Below the pieces are notes generated by a model. The model was not told the DNA's origin. It ran no database searches and saw only the letters and a list, made by a program, of their open reading frames with translations. The translations under genes were made by a program, and so were the position numbers. A stretch of DNA of 64,000 bases from contig CAVMKG010000135.1 of NCBI GenBank assembly GCA_963682025.1, positions 1 to 64,000 on the forward strand, read 5' to 3'. The stretch is from Cordilura impudica. Its lineage: Eukaryota; Arthropoda; Insecta; Diptera; Scathophagidae. Positions within the stretch are counted from its first letter, which is position 1; every line of letters starts with the position of its first letter. Shown here one piece after another: positions 23,376-33,990 of this stretch.

Positions 23376-26102
23376 TTAAGAGTTGGCCTTTTGCAAATCT
23401 TTCGCGTGCTATACACCAAGGTCTTTTCCGAATAGATCTACCAATTTATAATTACAATAACCGATTTTCTTTACTTTCAAAAATTTTGGGGCAAGTTTAG
23501 AGTCAAAAGCAGAACTTTGTTGCTCTGTGAAAAGTTTCTCCGATAAATAATTCGCCTTCAGAAAAATTAGTCGACCGGGTTCTCAAGTCATAATTTCTTT
23601 TGTTCACTTCGTCCGCTTTTTCTAAATTTTCGTGAACCTTCTGCCTAATGAAATGCAATTTATCCGAATTATCTAAGACATCCACGCCGTCTTCTAGCAA
23701 ATCTAAATTTTTCGAAATCTCATAGGATTGTCCGTGAGTCATCATCTGTTGTCCAAACAGAACATAACACAGCGAAATGCCTAATGAACTGTGATATGAG
23801 CTTCTCAAAGCGACTCCTATTTGGCTCAAATTCGCATCCCACATACGCTAGTCTTTTCCTAAATACGAACGTATTCCAGCTATTATGGATCGATTTACTC
23901 GTTCAGAATTGTTTGATTGGGGTGAATAAACGGCAGTGAAAATATGTTGTACTCCATATTTTGTTAGAAAACTTGCAAAAATAGCAGATCTGAATTGAGA
24001 ACCATTGTCGGTAATGACGACTTCTGGAACGCCGAATGGGTGGAAAATATTTTTCTCAAGAAAATCAATGACAGAGGTGGTTGACATTTTTCGTAACGCT
24101 TTAAATAACGTATATTTGGTGAAATGCTCTAACACCAAAAAAAAATAGCTACATTGCCAGCTTTTGTCCGTGGATAAGGTCCAATAAAATCTAAATATAA
24201 CCGTTGAAATGGTCTAAATGACTTAGCCTTATTTTTCCGATGATTTTTCCCACACCTCCATGTGCAAACATGGGTGGATTAAGAGCGCGTTCGATCACAC
24301 AAGAGGTAAGTTCCTGTTGAACCCACAACTTCCATGATCGAGCCTCTGAAAAATCATAGCGCATAAATTCTACGCGTTTGTAGACAAAACCGTCTACGAC
24401 CTTTAAATCGGGCAAACGATTTTTATCGTTTTCGATATCAGCGATCAATTGTATATCGTCCTGATAAAAAATGGGGAGAAGATAAATCTAACTCTGGTTC
24501 TACAGAATCTAAGCTGTCAATGTTGCTAAAAGTTAGGGGGTTTTCATTTTCGATCGGTAACCTTGATAACGCATCGCGAACAATGTGTTCGCTTCCCTTT
24601 CGGTGAAAAATTGAAAAACTAAAGCCTTGGAGCTTTATGGACCAACGAGCTAGCCGGCCATTTAGATCTGGTTGACGCATTAACCATTTTAAAGAAGCGT
24701 GGTCTGTTATTATGCTAAATTCGGGACCTTCAACGTATTCCCTAAATTTCTCTATGCTCAAAACTGCAGCAAGGCACTCGAGTTCGGTGATAGAGTAATT
24801 CTGTTGGGCTCTATTTAATTTGTGCGAGAAAAATGCAATGGGCCTTTCGACACCATTGTCATCTTCTTGAGCCAGAACTCCACCGACTCCGGTTTTGCAA
24901 GCATCGCAAAATATTATAATAGGTCATTCGAAATTTTTGGTAACTAATAACGGACCAGATGTCAGTTTTTCTTTAATGAGGTTAAACGATTTTTGAGCTT
25001 CAGGGTTCCAACAAAAGGTTTTACATTTTTTTGTAAGATCAGTTAACGGACTGGTTAACGAAGCAAAATTTTCTAAAAACCTACGGTACCAACCTACTAG
25101 ACCTAAAAATTGACGAACCTCTTTAGCTGTTTTTGGTTCGGCTAACCCTTTAATGGCGGAAACTTTACTGGGGTCAGGTTTTATACACCCAGAACCAATT
25201 ATATAGCCTAGGTAGCGAACTTTCTTCATGCACCATTTGCATTTTGCAATATTTAACGTCAGACCGGCTTTACGGATCAATTGGGCCACTTCGAGCAATA
25301 AAGATAGATGTTCTTCAAAACAATCGCTAACTAAGAGCAAATCGTCTAAATAAACGAAGACTCGATTTCTAAGATGAGGTGGAATAATGACATCCATTAA
25401 TCGGCAAAGGGTCTGTGGTGCATTTGTTAAACCAAAATGCATTACTTTAAATCTATACAAAGGTTTATTGGGAATGGTAAAAGCTGTCATGTCCCGAGAT
25501 TTTTCTTCTAAACCAACCTGCCAGAAAGAATGTTTTAAATCCAATGACGAAATGAATTCTGCTTTAGGTAGTCTAGATAAAATACCATTAATTTTCCGTT
25601 GAGGATATGCATCGCGAATAGTTACACTATTCAGCTTCCGAGAGTCAAGACAAAGTCTGAATTTTCCTTCTCTCTGGACGCAAACTTGATTAAGCTCTTC
25701 AATTTTTAACCGGCTATTCCCAAAAATCAAAGACATAAGTCCAAAAGAGTGCCAAAGGTTGATACCTAAGTATACGTCATGGGTTAGATCGGGTATTATA
25801 TATAAACGAATTAATTTTGTAACATTTCGATAGGTGATATTTGTTTCTACGAAACCTAAAATTTTATATTGCTGACCGCCAGCTGCTTCAACAAAATTAG
25901 AAAATTTTTTAAAAGGTAAGTTTTTATCAAGAAAAGTTTTGGCTGCAGAACCACTTATGCAAGATAAAGAGGCGTCTGAATCTAAGAGTCCCAATAATTT
26001 CATTCCAAAAATGTCAATTTGGATATAGGGTCTTATATCAGATTTCGACTTCTGAATATATTCTATACAGCTTCTAACTTTAAACTTGTTTAACTTTAAC
26101 AT
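23376..26102 (-). pseudogene. Gypsy pol: protease, reverse transcriptase, RNase H, integrase (broken)
   Basis: The 26102-24924 frame (392 residues) carries the aspartic protease with LLDSDAS near residues 39-45, where the family has DSG. It then jumps directly to the RT (RLCLDSRKLN, FISSLDLKHSFWQV, FGLTNAPQ, catalytic VYLDD near residue 250), so the linker and the first RT block are shortened by deletion. An in-frame TGA at 24924-24926 separates RT from RNase H, which continues in the same frame (FCDACKTGVGG, TELECLAAV, TDHASLKWL). After a frameshift near 24470 come the integrase zinc region and core (TDNGSQFRS, SPQSNNSERVNR at about 23900-24030). The C-terminal part, frameshifted again, ends at TAA 23376-23378. 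The product would process Gag, copy the RNA and integrate the cDNA. Confidence 0.88.
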
Positions 26103-26357
26103 TTTATAAAAAGTTCTAATTCGTAGAGTATTTCTTTTTACTTTATGAACTGGGGTGTTAAATTTCGCTGGGGTGCTAATAGTTTCGCAGAAAATTCACT
26201 TCCTAGCTAATTCACTTAGACTTTTCCTTGACATTTTTCAAAATTGTAAAATTGGTAAAATAAGTAAAATCGGTTTGGGAGCTACCATCAGAGCTGGTTT
26301 TAAAAATTTCTATGAGCTTGACAACGTTTTCAAATGGGTTTTCGCCTGAAGCGGAAT

Positions 26358-27865
26358 TTAATTTGTTCTCGAGCGGAAGCTGGTGTTGTTGCTGGCGCTC
26401 GCCTGGAAGTTTCCCTGGCACTTCTCGCATTGGAGTCTGTAGACACCTACGGAACCACAACCGTAACAGAATGTGGTTCTGTCTTCGAAACAGTCCATAT
26501 ATCTGTGGCCTTCGTTTCTGCAATTCCAGCAGATATTATTTTGTTTTCGGGCAGGGTCTTCTCTATGTTTTCGAACCTCACAAACTTCTTCAGGGGGGAT
26601 TCTCAACCAAAAATTCATCCTACACATCGATTTCATTAATCTGTCATCGAAAGTTTTTCGGGGTTCTGTCGAGTTCGAAACTTAGTGCCTCTCTTCTCAG
26701 AACTAAATGACGCAGATGTGAAACGTTGTCAATTTGGAGATAGAACAATTCTCTTCTTAAATGGGGTCGTAAATTTCTAAGCAAAATTTCTGTCAATTCG
26801 GATTCGCTAAGAGGATATCGTAGACGATCGCATAGCTGTATAATAGAATGGTGAAAATCATCGAAGCTTTCGTTAGCATTTTGCTTCCTATCCCTGATCA
26901 TTTCTCTGATATCTAAATCAGATAAATGATCGCTAAAATGATTTTTCAACGCTCGACACAAATCTTCCCATCCTATTCTATTTACCGTGTTGCGATATCG
27001 CCAATGCCATTCTTTAGCCTTGGCAGTGAACAAAACATGGCAATGATCACCTTACAATCTAAAATCTCCCGCTTAACTATGTTTTGTTAACGAATTTGCC
27101 ATATAAATGAACTTTTCTACCGGTAACCCTGTGGTGTTTCCATTGAAAGTTATATTCCAACTATTTATAAAGCTTGCAATCTTTCCACTATTGTTAAGGG
27201 CAACGGACGATAACGAAGCTCTCTCACGATTCTCTTGTATGATGGGTGTGATAAATTGGTCCTAAGTTTACGCGGAGGGACAAAATTAGGTTCATGGGGA
27301 ACACTATGCACTGAAGGGGCTGTCAAATTTCTAGGGACTGACGTGTTAGAAAAATTTCTCCCGGCCATTCAGGCTCTCTGTTAGCGCTAAGGTTTAAGTT
27401 CGTGAACTGTTGAGACAATATTTCTACCACAGCGTGAAGCTTGTTTATTTCGCCTTGAAAGCTATTTTCAATTTTGGATCTAATTCGATCTTCGAAACTA
27501 TCTCTTTGCTATACACTAGCTTGACCTGGTGAAATATTTCGATTGGCATTGAACACTTCGTTTCGTTGCCTACTGCCGGATAAAATTCTTTCCGCGGATT
27601 TCGGAATCGTTCCCGTATTAACCGGTAAACTTTCATTATTGACTCGGACGGAATATTTTAATAAACTGTTTTTAGTGACAGTTTTATTACATTGCGGACA
27701 ACAAGTTGAAAAGGTGAGGATATTAAAAATGCACTCTTGGTGAAAAATGTGCCTACACCTGGTAGAAACTAAACTGCTAGAAGTATCATAACTTTCTTAA
27801 CAAATTAAACAAACGTTATCTGCTAAAGCAGAAGCTAGATTTCCGGGACTATGATGTACCGCCAT
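26358..27865 (-). pseudogene. Gypsy gag with N-terminal RING-H2 finger and C-terminal zinc knuckles (broken)
   Basis: From ATG 27865 the first 60 codons spell a RING-H2 pattern: CLIC, then CRHIFHQEC, then CPQC (C-x2-C, C-x1-H-x2-H-x2-C, C-x2-C). An in-frame TAA at 27797-27799 lies right after the first cysteine pair. A Ser/Asn-rich linker follows (about 27650-27165). Next is the capsid-like region around 27033-26644 (KAKEWHWRYRN, FDDFHHSIIQLCDRLRYPL), typical of Ty3/gypsy Gag, and then knuckles with CWNCRNEGHRYMDC and CYGCG near 26560-26450. Several stops and frameshifts separate these parts. RING domains usually act as E3 ubiquitin ligases; what one does on a Gag is unknown here. The capsid and knuckles would package element RNA. 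Confidence 0.8.
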
Positions 27866-27992
27866 GATTTCGGAATAATTAAAAATTTTTAACAAAGATA
27901 TATGCGAATGAATGAATGAAGGTTTAACTATAATAATTGCAAGTATAATGAGATGTTACCCAATTTAAATAATTTAAATCAGATTAAATCAG

Positions 27993-28274
27993 GTTCAATA
28001 GAACAAATGTGATGCAGTAATTAAATGAGAAGGTTATAACGTTAGATTGAGTCGATTAAAGATCAAAGGAACACAATGAAGTTAAGGGAAAGTATTCCGA
28101 AATGTAATGAGTTCAAATTGATTAAAATTTAGTTCTAATAGAACAAGATGCATGAAGTGAATACCATTGAATTAATGTTTCAGTTCAATCGAACGAAGAA
28201 ATTAAGTTAAATGTAACGGGTTAGGAAATGAATTCAGTTCAAACTGATTGAAAATTTTCAAGTTCCGATTGAAC
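27993..28274 (-). repeat. Four imperfect GTTC...GAAC palindromes in the gypsy leader
   Basis: GTTCAATAGAAC (27993), GTTCTAATAGAAC (28132), GTTCAATCGAAC (28183) and GTTCCGATTGAAC (28262) recur within 280 bases between gag and the mariner. Each is a short dyad. They may be protein-binding sites or small RNA hairpins; no family precedent was recognised. Confidence 0.5.
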
Positions 28275-28327
28275 GACAGCTTATATAGTACCAAATGAAA
28301 TATTATGTTAAGTTAATTTGAACCGAA

Positions 28328-29500
28328 AACATAAAATTCAGAAAAATGCATGAAATCTTTACTTGAATCGATATTACGGTCCATATAATTTAACGTTTGA
28401 AGATTATTTCATGCAAATGTTGACCGTAACTGCGCCTCAAATGGTCCATCCGCTTAGTCCAATCTTGGCATACTCTTTCCAACATTTCGGCCGGTATCTC
28501 ACGAATAAATGCTTCAATGTTGTCTTCCAATGCGTCAATTGAAGCGGGATTGTCTGTATAGACATGAGCTTTAACATAGCCCCACAAAAAATAGTCTAAA
28601 GGTGTTAAATCGCACGATCTAGGCGGCCAATTGACCGGTCCCGAACGTGAAATGAAATGTTCACCGAACTCGAATCCACATGTCATGCAAGTCAAGCTCT
28701 TGCATTTTGGGCAAAAAAAAAAAATTGGATATCATCTCTCGGTAGCGCTCTTTGAAGAAGTACGGTCCAATGATGCCACCAGCCCATAAACCGCACCAAA
28801 CTGTGACTTTTCTGGATGCATTGGTAGCTCTTCCAATGCTTCTGGCTGATATTCACTCCAAAATCGACAATTTTGCTTATTTACGTACCCATTGAGCCAA
28901 AAATGAGCTTCGCCGCTGAACACAATTTTTCGGTAAAAAAAGTGGATCTTCGGCCAACTTTCCAAGAGCCCATTCACCAAAAATTCTACGTTGCGGTAGG
29001 TCGTTCAGCTTCAATTCTTGCACCAGGTGTATTTTGAAAGGCTTCACACCTAAATCCTTCCGCAAAATTTTCCACGTTGTTGAGTAACAGAGGCCCAATT
29101 GCTGCAAACGGCGACGAATCGATAATTGATGGTCATCATTATCACTGGCCGATACAGCTGTGATATTTTCTTCAGTTCGCACTCTACGTAAGTGTGTTGG
29201 TGGTTTAATGTCCAACAATGTAAATTTGGTGCGAAATTTAGTAATATCCCGAATAGCCGCTTCAGTGTGTCGATTAAACTGACCATAAAATGGAAGAAGC
29301 GCGCGATGAACTTTCTTAACAGAGCACGCATTTTGATAATAAATTAAATAACTTTCAAGCGTTGTTCGTTTGTAAGACGATTCGTGGTTAAATTATAGAC
29401 CAAACCGAAGATGTTTGACAATGAAACAAAACACGAAACGTGCGTCAGCTCTTTAAACCAGTGTTACCAAAAAGATAATAGCTAAGAAATCACCCTTTAG
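28328..29500 (-). mobile_element. Tc1/mariner-superfamily element, decayed
   Basis: This insertion lies in the gypsy leader, in the same orientation as the gypsy. It carries a broken transposase. The right boundary is near CAGTGTTACCAAAAAG (about 29460-29475) and the left near 28328. Neither matching terminal inverted repeats nor a TA duplication could be fixed by eye, so at least one end seems lost. Confidence 0.7.
28390..29331 (-). pseudogene. mariner-like transposase (broken)
   Basis: The frame starts near 29331. It shows the helix-turn-helix part (RRVRTEENITAVSAS, RRRLQQLGLCYSTTWKILRKDLG), then the first catalytic region (IVFSGEAHFWLNGYVN, where the family normally has SDEAHF). The C-terminal part has RSCDLTPLDYFLWGYVK, whose D is the third acidic residue. 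The segment between LHDMW and FGEHF is too short: the block that carries the second catalytic Asp is deleted. Frameshifts occur near 29200, 28930 and 28715. The protein would have been a cut-and-paste transposase acting at TA sites; this copy is dead. Confidence 0.85.
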
Positions 29501-29890
29501 CTTTTCAATATAGTTTTCAAAATATAATTTTCAATATAATTTGGGTTAATAACTTTAAAAAAAAAATTCAATAAAGGATTTCAAAATATAGTTTCCGTAT
29601 ACTATGGTTTATACATATCAATTTCAATATAATTTTTCCACATATATTTTCCAATATATATAGTTTAATAAATTTCAGTCAAATTTGAGCATAAAATTTT
29701 CCTTATAAAAATTTTCAGTATATTTTCAAAAAAATTTAAAAACAAATTTCAACATAAAGTTTCAATATAAAGTTGGAATATCATTTTCAATATATATTCT
29801 TCAATATAATTTAAAAATTTCTATTATAATTTTTAATATACTTTTCAATATAAATTTAATATAATTTAACCCAATGTAGTTACCAAAACC
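29501..29890 (-). repeat. Degenerate TTTCAATATAATTT repeats in the gypsy leader
   Basis: More than ten loosely spaced variants of TTTCAATATAATTT occur between the mariner and the primer site. The stretch is AT-only and non-coding. It reads as a decayed tandem array. Confidence 0.55.
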
Positions 29891-30032
29891 AATCCATTTA
29901 TTTAAAAAAAAATCCGTAAAAGTAAGTAAGTAAATTAAGTAAGTAATTAAGTAAATTTGTGACTTTAACATTTTTTCGCGAGTTTTTGCTGATATTTGCT
30001 GATATAAAAAAATACGGTCTATTGTCGTTCAG

Positions 30033-30050
30033 GTCCCACGTTGGGCGCCA
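30033..30050 (-). other. Primer-binding site, tRNA-Lys type
   Basis: In element sense TGGCGCCCAACGTGGGAC begins 4 bases inside the LTR edge. It is complementary, with one mismatch, to the 3' end of the lysine tRNA that ends GCCCCACGTTGGGCGCCA. Lysine tRNA priming is known for gypsy-type elements. Confidence 0.85.
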
Positions 30051-30054
30051 TTAC

Positions 30055-30706
30055 TGTAATGGTACGGTGTGGTGGAATCTTCCGCTTCCGTTTCCCTGAG
30101 CCTTAACGGGTCGCACGTGCTGGCAGGGGGCCTAGCTCGCCGGATGGTTGGGATCTTGTTAAGACCCAGGGAAACCGCATTACAGATTTTCACGTGCGAT
30201 TTAAAAACCTGTAAAAAAAAAACTATAGCATTGATGGATGGATGGTCCTACTTACTTTCAGGTGGGAACTAGGTGTTGTGCCCCTTTATTGCTCTCCCTA
30301 CCATGTAACCTGAATTTCCATCTTCTTTGGAGGTAACCCACATATATGAAAAGTTTGGCTGGGTTTTGGTTTTCTACATTGGGTTATATAATGTTTTATT
30401 TACCCTTCATTTTACGGGTTTTAATTTTTAAATTAAGTTTAGCAACATTTTTAATTATAGCACTATTTTTAATTTTAACATAATTTTATAATAAGAAAAT
30501 TTTATTTAAATTTTATTTAGTAAATTTTATGAACGTAGGAAAAATTTTTAGTTTAATTTTATTTTTAGACAAATTTTTATGTTTCGGAACATATCACATT
30601 TAGAGAATTTTTATTTTTAGTTTAATTTTATAATTAGAGAACATTGTTATATATTTATATCGAAAATTGTTACATATAGTACAATTTTTATATTTTACCC
30701 AAATTA
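30055..30706 (-). repeat. Gypsy 5' LTR, outer part missing
   Basis: It aligns with 21377-22030 of the 3' LTR (same GC-rich end, same hairpin arms, then AT-rich sequence) with visible substitutions and a small duplication near 30500. Alignment stops at about 30706, where Penelope sequence begins. The remaining 1.3 kb of LTR is not found on the other side of the Penelope fragment, so it was deleted. Without that part the promoter is probably lost. Confidence 0.8.
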
Positions 30707-31560
30707 TATAAATTTAAATAAATTTTCAAATGATTAAAAAACGTTACAAGCACAAAACAAATATCACAATAAAACTAAACGCTATAAAATCACATTATAT
30801 ACTGAGTTGAAGTTGTCTATATATTCTTTGGTGTTCATCGAAAATTCTCCTTTTTGTTGTATTCTTAAACTTTCCAAAATAAGACGTTTGTTGTTGTTTT
30901 TTTCTTGATTTAATATTTTGACTGCTTTAATGTCTGGCTTGTGTTGATGAGTCATCATGTGTTATGCTAATACAGTCGACGCTTTGCCTTTTTGTGTCTC
31001 TGCTTTGTGTACCGCTATCCTCACCTTGAGTGCGCATTTCGTCTGTCCAACATAGTTTTTATTACAGCTTTCTTTATCGTTGCCTTCGCAGCTGATTTGA
31101 TAAACAATATTGTTTTTGTCCGTTTTTTGTGTTTGATCTTTAGTTTTTGTAAATAGGGTGCTTATTGTTTCTGTTGGTCGTTGTGCAAGTTTTATGTGTG
31201 CCTGGTCAATAATGTTTTTAAGGTGTCTATTTTCTGTCATGTTTGGGGTGTATTGGAGTCCAAAATATCTCCCAGGTTGGTCTGTTGTTTCTGTGTTGTT
31301 ATTTTTGTATCTAGAATGGATATTTTTGCGGATACGGTCTTTTGTAATTTGTGCTGGATAGTTGTTTTTGCCCAGAATATTGTGAATTTTGTTTACATTT
31401 TCGTTAATAAATTCTTTGTCTGTTATTTGTAATGATTTTCTGATGAAATTGTTGGCAGTGTTAATTTTTTGGGATTTAGGATGAGTTGAATTAAAATTGA
31501 TAATGTTTTTGTAACGTTTTTTAATCATTTGAAAATTTATTTAAATTTAAAAAACTTGAC
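30707..31560 (-). mobile_element. Penelope-like element fragment 1, with inverted terminal copies
   Basis: About 40 bp at 30709-30752 (AAATTTAAATAAATTTTCAA...AAAAAACGTTACAA) is repeated in reverse at about 31511-31550. The body between them encodes the C-terminal region of a Penelope protein. Such partial inverted copies at insertion ends are typical of Penelope elements. The reverse transcriptase core is absent, so this is a 5'-truncated copy. 31561-31704 beyond it is unassigned. Confidence 0.75.
30782..31528 (-). pseudogene. Penelope C-terminal region with GIY-YIG endonuclease
   Basis: From ATG 31528 the frame runs through a Lys/Asn-rich linker and then NIVYQISCEGNDKESCNKNYVGQTKCALKVRIAVH. 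This is a GIY-YIG-type segment with the cysteine insert characteristic of Penelope (IVYQI and YVGQT being the two signature strands). One in-frame TAA at 30962-30964 interrupts it; beyond that the same frame continues (ILESLRIQQKGEF) to TAG 30782. In intact elements this domain nicks target DNA for reverse transcription. The N-terminal RT domain is missing, so no activity is expected. Confidence 0.82.
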
Positions 31561-31951
31561 AATATAAAAAATATTTAATAATGATTGTGCAAATGGTAAT
31601 TTAAAATCAAATTTTCTTTTGAGTTGTGTGTATAGATGAAATAAAAAGTTGTTTTATTTGCATCAAAAACCAAGGATCAGTAAGCTCGAATAAACATACA
31701 TATACTCAAAATATATTTTCATTTATTGACCCCAAATACTACTACCTGGGAATTATTATTGAACTTCAATTTTTTGGGTTTTACCTTGCATACCATTAAA
31801 TCCAATTTTGAAATCATCATGAACACTTGTTCAAATTAGGGATGCCAAACGCAAAAAACCAAATATCCCAAAAATTTAAATAAAATAATCTGTTATCTTT
31901 ACTTTCTGAAAAACTGCAAAATTTCATCCAAAAATTTTTGAAAAATAATAT

Positions 31952-32042
31952 TTTTTTTATTTATTTATTTGTGTATTTATTATAATGTAAAATTACAATA
32001 AACTTAATTTTTAAAGCACTAGCTACTTAGGCTATCGGCTTG
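31952..32042 (-). mobile_element. Tiny 3' tail of an I-clade LINE
   Basis: About 90 bp, read on the minus strand, gives the 3' end of the LINE family at 38716-40305 (shared CCTAAGTAGCTAGTGCTTT-type sequence) followed by a TAAA-repeat tail. It splits repeat A between AAAATAATAT and AAATAACATTCTC; copy 1 (near 10982) shows the uninterrupted site. It is a very severe 5' truncation. Confidence 0.75.
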
Positions 32043-32219
32043 AATATATAAATAACATTCTCATCAAATTGCGCTTTATTTATGTAACAATTTTGATGTT
32101 CGCAATTCTCAAATAAACTTCATTGAATTTAAATTAATGTTTTCTTATCCTGAAATGCTATTAATGTTTCCTAAATCGCAATATTTTTTTAAAAAGTAAA
32201 CATTTTTTAAATGTAAACA

Positions 32220-33240
32220 TATTAACAGAGCCAATAATTTGTTCAAAAAGTATTACAAATTGGCGATCAACGTTATAAAAGCAACAATACCAATAAAATA
32301 AAAGAAATTTTATTAAAAAACAGTTATCGATTGTACATTATTAACAATCTTTTCAACAATATATTTAACAATAAGCAGGAATATAAAATACAACAAACAA
32401 ATTAAACTAATTTTTACAGTGTACCTACCATACATACCAAAATTGACGGAGAGTAAAAATCTCAATAAAATAATAAACGACAAGGGTATAACAATAACAT
32501 ACAGATCAAACGAAACACAACACCATTTTCACACGTAAGAAAACTAAAGCAGATATATTAAAAATTGACAATGTAGTTTACGAGATTAAATGCAATGGTA
32601 ATGAAAGGTAGCTGAATAATAAGGTCTACACAGGAACAACAAAAAAACTTTAGGTGTATGAATTGCTGAACATAAAGCAGATATAAACAAATGTAAGGTA
32701 GCGACAGCACTGTCACAACACGCAAAAGAGAGCGGACCTAACGTCGACTTTAAAGGAGTCAAAATATTAGATAAGGAGATAAAAGAAAACAAAAGATACA
32801 CATTGGAAAGTTTAAGAATACAACAAAAAAAAAATACACAAAACAATAAACACAAAGGAAGACAAAGACAACACCAAGCTACAATATTCAATTGCAATAA
32901 CTTATATATTAGTTCTGTGATATTAGCCAATAAGTTGAAACCTGTGATTATATTTTATTTTTTTATTATTTTTTTTAACGTTATTAAATTTGTGTCGTGA
33001 TGTCCAGTTTTTTTATTTTAAATTAATTAATGACAATGAAAATGTTAATTGAATTAATCGTAAGTCAAACTATTGAAACTAATATTATAATATTTTGTTG
33101 TTGATATGTTGTTGTATTTTTTATTTTGCCACCAGAAATTAATAAAATAATTGTTAACTCCTGATGAAGTTGAAAACAAGTCAACGAAACGTAGAGTTCA
33201 TAATGAAATAATTTTTTTTTAATTTATTTTATTTTCATAC
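32220..33240 (+). mobile_element. Penelope-like element fragment 2
   Basis: A plus-strand remnant that runs from a linker region (ATTCAAAAAG...) through a GIY-YIG remnant at about 32569-32840 to a tail with a hammerhead-like sequence (33156-33198). In the coding remnant VVYEIKCNGNE, VYTGTTKK, HKADINKC and YTLESLRIQQ are readable across several stops and frameshifts. The sequence LESLRIQQK is shared with fragment 1, so both belong to related families. It sits inside repeat A copy 2. Confidence 0.78.
33156..33198 (+). ncRNA. Hammerhead ribozyme, type I, minimal stem III
   Basis: Stem I AACUC/GAGUU (33156-33160 with 33194-33198) extends outward after one mismatch by five more pairs. The core CUGAUGA (33161-33167), GAAA (33186-33189) and cleavage triplet GUA (ending 33193) are all present. 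Stem II is GUUGA/UCAAC with a 7-nt loop. Stem III is only ACGU with no loop. One extra A (33168) bulges between CUGAUGA and stem II. Hammerheads with such a tiny stem III that act as dimers are known from Penelope-like elements, and this one lies in a Penelope tail. Cleavage would fall after 33193; activity is untested. Confidence 0.78.
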
Positions 33241-33429
33241 ATTCTGACCATTAAGTAGCCCATAACAGAAAAATAACTAAAATTTATATTAGAAATTCAA
33301 TTCATGTCTTCTAAATTTCAAGTTATTATTTCCGACGTTTTAATATGATTTTCTGAAATTCAATTGATACTTTCTAATTTATAATTGGAAATCTGAATTC
33401 CAATTTTTAGAATTGATATATTCTTAACA

Positions 33430-33990
33430 TATCAAAAGGTTAGTTTTTATTATATTGTTACCACAACCACCACAAAAACAACAAGTCCAGCTATGACAAC
33501 AATACAACATTTAGAATAACAACATGAACAATACAGAAGCATATATATTCCAATTTTTTTTAATTCTTCAGTGATTTCTCGGGATCTATTAAACTGATTT
33601 TCATGATTTTTCAAACAGATGATGATGTTAGTCAATCATTCTCACTAAAAACGAGCACCTCACATATTTAATAGAGGGCGTGATCGTGACAAGACCTTTT
33701 TTACTTCTTCATTCAATTCTCGGGACGTGTTTAACCGATTAGGACGATTTTAAATAACAAACTTCTCAGAATGTAAGTGAATCATTTTTTATAAGAACGA
33801 GCACCCTAGCTGCCCGATTGAAGCCGTCATCGTGATTTGCACAGACGGACAGAAGGACATCGCTATAACAACTCCTCTTGTTATAAGGATCACAAATATA
33901 TATATTTTAAGGGGTCCAAAAATAGTTTTCTAATTATTACAAACCGAATGACAAACTTATATATATCCTCAGCACACTGGGGTGGAGGGT
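33430..33990. repeat. mini-me/DINE-like dispersed repeat end, copy B
   Basis: Same block as 13441-14030 with CACAGACGGACAGAAGGACATCG, which keeps a longer GTCC/GTCT tract than the other copies, and the terminal TGGGGTGGAGGGTATGAC. Confidence 0.55.

Larger units (their letters stand above)
21377..30706 (-). mobile_element. Ty3/gypsy LTR retrotransposon (decayed), minus strand
   Basis: Reading leftwards from 30706 it shows: a truncated 5' LTR (30706-30055), a tRNA-Lys-type primer site, a long leader interrupted by a mariner, a RING-Gag, protease/RT/RNase H/integrase, and a complete 3' LTR (23313-21377). The order protease-RT-RNase H-integrase and the YLDD motif place it in Ty3/gypsy. Gag and pol both carry stops, frameshifts and deletions. 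The whole insertion lies inside repeat A copy 2. The missing outer part of the 5' LTR coincides with a Penelope fragment. Confidence 0.9.
31705..33420 (+). repeat. Dispersed repeat A, copy 2 (right part)
   Basis: Resumes at AAAATATATTTTCATTTATTGACC and continues collinear with copy 1 (from about 10757), interrupted by a LINE tail (31952-32042) and a Penelope fragment (32220-33240). After AATTTATAATTGGAAATCTGAA it jumps to the terminal block. The 2.1-kb middle present in copies 1 and 3, including the 428-bp MITE, is absent here. Confidence 0.75.

Noticed and set aside
26312..26710. Three overlapping plus-strand frames of 70-132 codons
   Set aside because: They are antisense to the gypsy Gag zinc-knuckle region, which has clear domain motifs on the minus strand.
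28328..29500. Exact mariner ends with TA duplication
   Set aside because: No convincing inverted repeat pair could be found by eye, so only approximate borders are given.
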